From the NCBI GenBank assembly GCA_000314955.1, contig BAEM01000007.1:1-64000 (forward strand): a stretch of 64,000 nt of DNA. Reading direction: 5' to 3'. The notes below the pieces were generated by a model. The model was not told the DNA's origin. It saw only the letters and a list, made by a program, of their open reading frames with translations, and did no database searches. Positions 37,116 to 43,764 of this stretch are shown here, piece by piece. Position numbers and translations under genes: made by a program. Positions within the stretch are counted from its first letter, which is position 1. Every line of letters begins with the position of its first letter. This stretch comes from Paraglaciecola chathamensis S18K6. Its GTDB lineage: Bacteria; Pseudomonadota; Gammaproteobacteria; Enterobacterales; Alteromonadaceae.

Positions 37116-37865
37116 ATGAATAAAAAAATAATATTTTTAACGTTATTGTCATTCTTAATATTTCCAGTCATCACGCAAGCCAGTGTTGTGCCAATAGGTA
37201 CAGCTGCAGACGCTACGCTCGCTTTTGACGACCTCAGCTCGTACATATCAGCAACACAACAGACCGACAGTTTTATGATGGGTGCGCAAAGTAGCCAGGT
37301 AAACAATGGCCTATTATCAGGGAACAACCCCATTAGTGCGGTAATGAACGACCCTATTTTTATTAACAGTTCACTTGATGCTGAAAATTCTGATGTAGAT
37401 TTTGAATATGTACGCTACTTTTTCGAGGTTAACTTAAATAACGCTAGTGCAGACAGCACAGCCGAATTTGTGTTTGACTATCGAATTTCTCAACAGGTCT
37501 CAGCCAGCGCCTCAGATCCCTTGGTTGATGACGCATTCGTGGATTCAGCGTTTGCTTTACTTGATGACACTAATCAAGAGTTTCTCTTCCGGACGATTTC
37601 GTCTGAGCTTAATACAGGTCCTCAAACTTCCAATGGCAGCGGAACATTTTCATTTTTGCTGAATGCAGGAGAATCACTTTCTTTTGGTGGTTATTATGAA
37701 TCAAACTTGTATAGCTTTGGGGAAGCGGCTTTTTCTGCATTGACGAACGCTGAGCTGACTTTATCTTCTGTCAATATAACAACGAACAACGTATCAGCCC
37801 CTGGCCACCTTGCCCTAATGTTTATGTTCTCTAGTTTGATGTTGGTGAAACGCCGACGAGCGTAA
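37116..37865 (+). CDS. PEP-CTERM-like exported protein
   Basis: A 249-aa protein with a signal peptide (1-22, ending TQAS) and a C-terminal tripartite signal: SAPGHLALM, a hydrophobic segment (FMFSSLMLV) and KRRRA. This is the PEP-CTERM layout with the P-E-P replaced by A-P-G, a variant I recall as common in marine gammaproteobacteria. The mature part is Ser/Asp/Asn-rich and beta-type with no known domain. Such proteins are processed by exosortase and sent to the surface or to exopolysaccharide. Its place inside a galactan locus is unexplained. Confidence 0.75.
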   Translation: MNKKIIFLTLLSFLIFPVITQASVVPIGTAADATLAFDDLSSYISATQQTDSFMMGAQSSQVNNGLLSGNNPISAVMNDPIFINSSLDAENSDVDFEYVRYFFEVNLNNASADSTAEFVFDYRISQQVSASASDPLVDDAFVDSAFALLDDTNQEFLFRTISSELNTGPQTSNGSGTFSFLLNAGESLSFGGYYESNLYSFGEAAFSALTNAELTLSSVNITTNNVSAPGHLALMFMFSSLMLVKRRRA

Positions 37866-37887
37866 CGGTAGCTATCCGTCGTGGACT

Positions 37888-37917
37888 ATTGCTGTTAATT
37901 GCTGCTAATTCTCAGCA
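37888..37917 (+). repeat. Three tandem 10-bp repeats
   Basis: ATTGCTGTTA, ATTGCTGCTA and ATTCTCAGCA, in the gap between the PEP-CTERM-like gene and kdgK. The third unit is diverged. Confidence 0.45.
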
Positions 37918-38030
37918 AATTTGCAGACCTTTTTTGGGGCGCTATGCCTTTATCACCTCACGACGTTTTCTGAGCGTGCCGAGGCTTAGCTTTTGCTTAA
38001 GTAAATGGTTGTGTCGGTGCAGGCATTTAG

Positions 38031-38100
38031 TTATACCAACGCCATTAAATAATTCGCCGGATGAACCCTGAGAGGGCACTATTTAATGGAATTGGTATTA
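38031..38100. repeat. Inverted-repeat element overlapping the 3' end of kdgK
   Basis: 21-base arms (38031-38051 and 38080-38100) match as reverse complements at 18 positions; each holds the CCATTAAATA / TATTTAATGG core. The right arm is a copy of the dispersed repeat (TTTAATGGAATTGGTATTA). The 28-base centre is GC-richer. The kdgK stop and last codons lie in the right arm. Confidence 0.7.
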
Positions 38101-39026
38101 GTTAAAGGCAACACGAAATGCTCGCTGAGTCGCAATTGAATGATAGCCCCAGGATGCTGAACCACAACAGCAGCGAATTTAGACGCATGCTCCACTGCAT
38201 CCTCGCTAGAATAACCATTTAAACGGCTAGATAAATAGACTCCAGCGAAGGCATCCCCTGCTCCTGTGGTATCTTTTTGTATTGCAGCTGGCTCAAACGC
38301 TTGATGGCAAATCATGCCATTGATGTCGCAAATATCAATTCCTCGCGCCCCACATTTAATGACTTGCTCCTGCACTGCAAATTGATTCAAAAAATGATGT
38401 ACATCCTTTGCCTGGGCATGTTGATACAAGGTTTCATGGTCTTCTAAACCAGGTAGCGCAATGTCCGTCAGTGCATAAGCTCGCTCTAACCAATACCTAG
38501 CTTCGGTTTTATCTGCCCATAAACGTGCACGATAATTGGGGTCAAATGCTATGGTAGTTCCCCTATCTTTAGCGCGATGCAATATACTTAACAGCTTATG
38601 TCGGTCTTGCTCGTCTAGGATCGCAAGGGTAATCCCACTAAAAAATATCAGCGCGTAGTTGTCGTCGTCAATAACGCTTTCTTCGAACTGTTTAAGCATG
38701 TTCGTGGCCGCTGAGTTCTCACGCCAATAGGCAAATGACCGTTCGCCGCTATCATCTGTGGTAATCGAATAGATGCCCAAATTGCGTTCGTGATCACGGC
38801 GAATCAAGTGGCTCTCAATCCCCTCATTTGCCATTGTTTCCAGCAGTTGCTGGCTAAACACATCTCTGCCTATGGCGCTCAGGTAAGCGACCTCAAAACT
38901 AGGACAAACTCGCTTAGCGTAGACCGCACTATTATAGGTGTCGCCCGCAAAACTCGTGTGCACTTTACCGTTTTCGTCGCGTCTTAATTCGAGCATACAT
39001 TCACCAACAAATAGTAGCTTACTCAT
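38079..39026 (-). CDS. kdgK: 2-dehydro-3-deoxygluconokinase-like PfkB kinase
   Basis: A 315-aa PfkB-family sugar kinase. The N-terminal FVGECMLEL and GDTYNSAVYAKR, and the ATP/anion-hole signature DTTGAGDAFAG near 255 with catalytic Asp, are typical of KDG kinases. It would phosphorylate 2-keto-3-deoxy-gluconate or -galactonate, giving the substrate of the aldolase at 30829-31479. It is the last gene of a five-gene minus-strand operon (GH2, DUF5060, uxuB-like, symporter, kinase). Its last residues (TNTNSIK) are encoded by an inverted-repeat arm. Confidence 0.85.
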   Translation of the reverse strand: MSKLLFVGECMLELRRDENGKVHTSFAGDTYNSAVYAKRVCPSFEVAYLSAIGRDVFSQQLLETMANEGIESHLIRRDHERNLGIYSITTDDSGERSFAYWRENSAATNMLKQFEESVIDDDNYALIFFSGITLAILDEQDRHKLLSILHRAKDRGTTIAFDPNYRARLWADKTEARYWLERAYALTDIALPGLEDHETLYQHAQAKDVHHFLNQFAVQEQVIKCGARGIDICDINGMICHQAFEPAAIQKDTTGAGDAFAGVYLSSRLNGYSSEDAVEHASKFAAVVVQHPGAIIQLRLSEHFVLPLTNTNSIK

Positions 39027-39050
39027 GTCATATTCCTTGCGCGTGTCCGG

Positions 39051-40619
39051 CTACCACCAAGTTGCATACAAACCCGTTAAAATGATGATCACACCAATAG
39101 CGGCCACATTGAACCCATTAGTTGTTCTAAAGCTGATGTCTTTTAGTTCAACACCTTTGTTTACCTCTGGCGCGGCTTCAAATAATGAAACGACATACGC
39201 CAGCGCTAAACATAGAAGGAACACCAAGCCGATGCGATCCATAAAGGGTAAGCTAGGCCAGACAATAGCAAGCAGTACAGAGAAAGCAGCTGATCCTAAC
39301 GCTGCAGCAAGTGCAGCCGTTGATGTTGTTCGAGACCAAAACATACCCATTAAAAAGATCACCGTAATACCAGGTGAAAATAACCCGGTAAACTCTTGAA
39401 TGTACTGGAATGCTTGTTCTGATTGGCCGATAAGCGGCTGAGCAACTGACACGGCAATCACTAAGGAAACCAGCGTGGCTACGCGACCAACATTAACGTA
39501 ATGATGCTCACTTCTTCCCTGATTTAAAGGACGGTATAAATCCATGGTAAAGATAGTAGAGATACTGTTAGTCATTGATGCTAATGAAGAGATGATCGCG
39601 GCCACAAGCGCAGCAAAAACCAGCCCTTTAATACCAATCGGCATTAAGGACATCATTGAGGGGTACGCTTGATCTGCCTTGTCTAAATCAGGGAATAACA
39701 GTACTGCGGCTATTCCCGGCAATACCACAATAATTGGCATTAAAAGCTTCAAATAAGCAGCAAAGGCAATGCCTTTTTGTGCTTCTTGTATATTTTTGGC
39801 AGCTAAAGCACGCTGAATAATGTATTGATTAAAGCCCCAATACCCGATATTCATCACCCACAATCCCCCTACCAGCACTGATATGCCAGGTAAATTCATG
39901 TATTCGCTGTTGTCTGGGCTCAAAATCATGTCAAAGTGACCGGGGACTTTGTCAGTTAAAATAGCAAAACCTTTGACCAGACCTTCACCGCCAGACACTT
40001 GTTGCAAAGCGAGGTAGCTCAGTAGTAAGCCCCCAAACACCAGCAGCACCACTTGAATAATATCTGTATAGGCCACCGCCTTTAGGCCGCCATAAGTAGA
40101 GTAGGCAACAGAAAATATCGCTAAAAATAACATCCCATACAGCCAGTCAATCCCCGCTACGCTTTGGATTGCCAAGCCCCCTAACCACAACACAGACGTC
40201 AGGTTAACAAACACATATACGGCTAACCAAAACAAGGCTAAGGTTGTTTTTACTCTGCCATCAAAGCGCTGCTGCAAATATTGCGGCATGGTGTAGATTT
40301 CGTTCCTCAAAAAGATTGGTAGAAAATATTTGCCAACTAAAATCAAGGTAATGGCAGCCATCCATTCATAAGAGGCGATCCCTAATCCCAGTGCGAAACC
40401 AGAGCCTGACATACCAATAATTTGCTCAGCAGAGATATTCGCTGCGATCAGTGACGCTCCGATGGCCCACCAAGGTAACGATTTGCTCGCTAGGAAGTAA
40501 TCTTTCGTGTTTCGTTCATGAGACTTTTCGTCCCGGGAAATCCATAACGCAATAGCAAGAAGCGCCAATACATAGGCCAGAAATACGCCGATATCCAAGG
40601 GGGCTAATGTGAGTGTCAT
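39051..40619 (-). CDS. vSGLT-like Na+/galactose symporter (SSS family)
   Basis: A 522-aa sodium:solute symporter with about 14 membrane segments. It follows the Vibrio galactose symporter vSGLT closely along its length: ISAEQIIGMSGSGFALGLGIASYEW, YVFVNLTSVLWLGGLA, GGLWVMNIGYWGFNQYIIQR, FAALVAAIISSLASMTNS and FQYIQEFTGL. The Gln and Glu that bind galactose in vSGLT (in AEQ and YEW) are present. It should import galactose-like monosaccharides released from algal galactan; whether it takes D-galactose, L-galactose or anhydrogalactose cannot be told. It sits 24 bases upstream of kdgK. Confidence 0.9.
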   Translation of the reverse strand: MTLTLAPLDIGVFLAYVLALLAIALWISRDEKSHERNTKDYFLASKSLPWWAIGASLIAANISAEQIIGMSGSGFALGLGIASYEWMAAITLILVGKYFLPIFLRNEIYTMPQYLQQRFDGRVKTTLALFWLAVYVFVNLTSVLWLGGLAIQSVAGIDWLYGMLFLAIFSVAYSTYGGLKAVAYTDIIQVVLLVFGGLLLSYLALQQVSGGEGLVKGFAILTDKVPGHFDMILSPDNSEYMNLPGISVLVGGLWVMNIGYWGFNQYIIQRALAAKNIQEAQKGIAFAAYLKLLMPIIVVLPGIAAVLLFPDLDKADQAYPSMMSLMPIGIKGLVFAALVAAIISSLASMTNSISTIFTMDLYRPLNQGRSEHHYVNVGRVATLVSLVIAVSVAQPLIGQSEQAFQYIQEFTGLFSPGITVIFLMGMFWSRTTSTAALAAALGSAAFSVLLAIVWPSLPFMDRIGLVFLLCLALAYVVSLFEAAPEVNKGVELKDISFRTTNGFNVAAIGVIIILTGLYATWW

Positions 40620-40631
40620 CCTAAATTCCTC

Positions 40632-42110
40632 TTACGCAGACCAGCTATGCTGATTGTTGTTAATGACGGGAGCTAAATTGATATACGCCGCTTCTAGGGC
40701 ATGTTTGAATTCGCCATTAGCGGCTAATGACGGGGGAAAGATAGCTGTCATTGTCAAAAATAAGGCCGTGTCGTTGTATGCTTTGCCGTTGCACGAGTCA
40801 GTTACTTTCTTTAACTGAGCTGCCAATGGGTCCACCACATTTTCACCTTTCGCGAATTGCAGACGTACAAAGTGCATCCAACTGGCTAACGCATGGCAAA
40901 GTAACGCCACGCTGCGTCCTTCAATTAAATTTTGCTGAACAATAGGTAAAATACGCATGGGGATTTTTTGTGAACCGTCCCATGCTATTTGACTCAACAA
41001 ATGGCGAATGGCAGGATTTCTGAAGCGTTGCAAAATATCTTGGCTGTATTGTTTTGCATCCAGTTCTTTTGGCCCATCAATAGAGGGCAAAATTTCTTCC
41101 TCGATCATTTTCTCAATAAATTCCACCAACTGGGTGTTTTGCATGGCGTCATACACTGTTTCAATGCCGAGTAAACAGCCTAAATAAGCAATGCTTGAGT
41201 GAGGGCAATTTAACAACCTCAGTTTGGCTTTTTCAAAGCCCTCGACATCTCGGGTTAGAATAGCCCCCACTTGGTCCCAAGCGGGTCTATCAGCGGGTAA
41301 GCAATCCTCAATCACCCACTGTAAGAAGGCTTCCCGTTTAATGGGCCAATTGTCTTTTATGTTGAGCTTTTGTTGGACTAAGTCGCGCAGACTATCGTCT
41401 GTTGCAGGGGTAATACTATCTACCATGGTACTTGGGCAAGTTAATGAGTCAGCGAGCCATGTCGCCAGTGTTAGGTTCGTCTGTGCAGCAAACGACACCA
41501 ATGCATTTTTTAATTTTGTGCCATTACCCGTTATGTTGTCGCAGCTAACAACGGTGAATGCAGGCAAGCCTTTTTCGTGCCTAACAGACAATGCTTGGAC
41601 GAGTATTCCAACAGCGGAAATACGTTCATTCGTCCCAGCCAAATCGTGCTTAATATCCTCATGCGTCAGGTCAAGTTCACCTTGATTGTTAAGGCAATAG
41701 CCCTTCTCAGTAATGGTCAGGGTGACAAATTTTGTATCGATGTTCGTTAGCCGAGCAATAACATCATGGTATTGCTGACGTGCAACCAATACTTCTTTTA
41801 TTGCCCCAACCACCTCAAAGTGTGTTTCTTTATCTAGCTCAGCCAAGCAATATAATCCATGTTGCTCGGTAAGTGCGTCACTAACACCACTAGAGCGCAG
41901 CGATACAGCGCTGATACACCAGTCTCCCCCGTGTTGCTGCAACGCTTGATGCGTGTACCAAGCCTGATGAGCTCTAAAAAACGCACCAGGTCCTATATGC
42001 ACTATGCCGATTTTGGCGGCGCTAGGCGGCATACGGTATTGCGGAACCCTAATTTTTGGGTTAGCAATGTCTTTAAGGCTGTTTTCGTTAAGTTTTATAA
42101 GCTGGGTCAT
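40632..42110 (-). CDS. UxuB-like mannitol dehydrogenase-family oxidoreductase
   Basis: A 492-aa NAD-dependent long-chain polyol dehydrogenase. IVHIGPGAFFRAHQAWYTH near the N-terminus, TEKGYCLN, VVSCDNITGNG and the late MDGSQKIP-like WDGSQKIPMRI follow E. coli fructuronate reductase (UxuB) throughout. The family interconverts keto-uronates (fructuronate, tagaturonate) and aldonates. With KDG kinase and KDPGal aldolase in the locus, a route such as L-galactonate to tagaturonate to altronate to KDG is possible, but the needed dehydratase is not seen here. It lies 12 bases from the symporter gene. Confidence 0.83.
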   Translation of the reverse strand: MTQLIKLNENSLKDIANPKIRVPQYRMPPSAAKIGIVHIGPGAFFRAHQAWYTHQALQQHGGDWCISAVSLRSSGVSDALTEQHGLYCLAELDKETHFEVVGAIKEVLVARQQYHDVIARLTNIDTKFVTLTITEKGYCLNNQGELDLTHEDIKHDLAGTNERISAVGILVQALSVRHEKGLPAFTVVSCDNITGNGTKLKNALVSFAAQTNLTLATWLADSLTCPSTMVDSITPATDDSLRDLVQQKLNIKDNWPIKREAFLQWVIEDCLPADRPAWDQVGAILTRDVEGFEKAKLRLLNCPHSSIAYLGCLLGIETVYDAMQNTQLVEFIEKMIEEEILPSIDGPKELDAKQYSQDILQRFRNPAIRHLLSQIAWDGSQKIPMRILPIVQQNLIEGRSVALLCHALASWMHFVRLQFAKGENVVDPLAAQLKKVTDSCNGKAYNDTALFLTMTAIFPPSLAANGEFKHALEAAYINLAPVINNNQHSWSA

Positions 42111-42114
42111 GGGG

Positions 42115-43764
42115 TTACTCTACTACCTGACTGATCAAAATGGCGTCGGCGCTGCCACGCCACGGTGAAATAAATAGCTGTCCTTTTTCGATATCACTAG
42201 CCTCGGTCATCTCCCCTGTTAGGGTGTTAAACCACTGCATCGTACGATTTGGCTCTTTGCCCTCAGGCATCAGATACCAGTTTCCTCTAGACATCTGAAA
42301 ATTATCTTTCGATACATAAATTAGATAGGTGTCTTGTTCATCGACCATGGTATAGCCCGAGCCATTCTTGCCAGGCACAGGTGTGAAAGAAGAAAACGTA
42401 AAACGCTCAAAGAATGCAGCCATAGCGCTGAAATAACTAAACTTGGGATGGGCGCTGGGGTCGACTTGTTCAAATGGATTATAAATAATGACGTTCCACG
42501 CATTTGCTTGCCAATAGTAGGTGCTGTACACACCGGCAAATATCGTTAACCAGTTTCTTCTAAGTACCACTTCAGGGTCGGTGTAATCCCCTGGGAACAC
42601 TTCATAAGGAGCGCTTTCATAGCCGCCATGTTCAATGTTATATATCACCTTGTCGGCGAAGCGTTTTCTAACATTGAGCATGCGGTTATAAATGTCATAT
42701 CCCCAATCTTGGGTAGATATAAAATCGACTTGCTCAGGATATTTCGCACAATAATTAAAATCGTGAACCGTCACTAAGCGATTAAAATGGTTCATGCTGC
42801 GCAGCCGCTCAATACGCCCCTTAATGTAGGCTTCATCCGCTCGCCCATAGAACAATGCTTCTTTTGAAATATCCCATACAATATTGGGAAACGCTTGATA
42901 GCGTTTAACCACGTAGTCAAAATACATATTGTCTGCATCTGAATTCATATCAGGCCAACTAACCATTTTATTCCACACGTAAATCATTAGATGACTGACC
43001 ATGCGTTTGTCGTGAAGCAATTGAATACTGCGATCCAGCTTTTGGAAAAACGCCACATTTAAACCTGAAAAATCAGGGTGTTCGTTACTTCCCAGAAACG
43101 GGTAGATATCTTGACATCCTCCGAATTCATGCTCTGGATGAGCTGCAAGTTTTGGGTCTTTTTGCCAACTCACATCATGAGCATACACATTCATCACCAC
43201 ATGATTAAAACCATGCTCTTTTATGCGTGACAACAAATGTTCACTTTTTGGCGTGTCCTTGTCATTGCTATAATCTAAGGCGAATAACCAATCTAACTCG
43301 TACCCCAGCAGAAAATACTCACTGCCATCTTCATAGGCGAATGCTTGTTTATTGTCAGGTGATAAGACCATGGCCCCGTGATTCGACGGATCATCATTCG
43401 CTACCACCTGCACAACACCCTTCACACCATTAAGCTCAGGCACATCTCCTTCGATTTGGTAGTGCCAATCGCCAATTTGCGCAGCAGAAAAGCGCAACAG
43501 CCAGTGATGTTCGCCGTTAAAAACGATAGGAACAGTTTGTTTCTTACCCGTTGCCTGATGGGTAAAATACGCATTCACCTGAGCCACAAAAGGATTTTTA
43601 GTGGTAGCTTGGGTCACTAAGTCAATATCCAGCACTTCCCATTTTTCAACTTGAAGTGGCACAGGATCGCCAGCCTTTGCCTGTGTTGAGGCTGACACTG
43701 GAGCTACGCTGAGCATTATCATCACAGAGCAAAAACAACATAGGGATTTGAGGTTAAATGTCAT
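42115..43764 (-). CDS. Secreted DUF5060/TIM-barrel putative glycoside hydrolase
   Basis: A 549-aa protein with a signal peptide (1-25, ending VSAS). An N-terminal Ig-like DUF5060 domain (about 35-115, EKWEVLDIDL... and WHYQIEGDVP) is followed by a DUF4038-like TIM barrel (about 130-440) and a C-terminal beta domain (YTMVDEQDTYLIYVSKD, WFNTLTGEM). Candidate catalytic glutamates are in VWDISKEALF (acid/base) and VIYNIEHGGYES (nucleophile), the right spacing for a clan-A-type hydrolase. Relatives include apiosidases (GH140) and several unassigned hydrolases. Its ATG lies within the end of the upstream GH2 gene (11-base overlap), so the two act together. Confidence 0.75.
   Translation of the reverse strand: MTFNLKSLCCFCSVMIMLSVAPVSASTQAKAGDPVPLQVEKWEVLDIDLVTQATTKNPFVAQVNAYFTHQATGKKQTVPIVFNGEHHWLLRFSAAQIGDWHYQIEGDVPELNGVKGVVQVVANDDPSNHGAMVLSPDNKQAFAYEDGSEYFLLGYELDWLFALDYSNDKDTPKSEHLLSRIKEHGFNHVVMNVYAHDVSWQKDPKLAAHPEHEFGGCQDIYPFLGSNEHPDFSGLNVAFFQKLDRSIQLLHDKRMVSHLMIYVWNKMVSWPDMNSDADNMYFDYVVKRYQAFPNIVWDISKEALFYGRADEAYIKGRIERLRSMNHFNRLVTVHDFNYCAKYPEQVDFISTQDWGYDIYNRMLNVRKRFADKVIYNIEHGGYESAPYEVFPGDYTDPEVVLRRNWLTIFAGVYSTYYWQANAWNVIIYNPFEQVDPSAHPKFSYFSAMAAFFERFTFSSFTPVPGKNGSGYTMVDEQDTYLIYVSKDNFQMSRGNWYLMPEGKEPNRTMQWFNTLTGEMTEASDIEKGQLFISPWRGSADAILISQVVE

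Noticed and set aside
37889..38071. 60-codon frame upstream of the kdgK 3' end
   Set aside because: It overlaps repeat sequences (10-bp triplication and inverted repeat), is Cys/Arg-rich and has no start signal.
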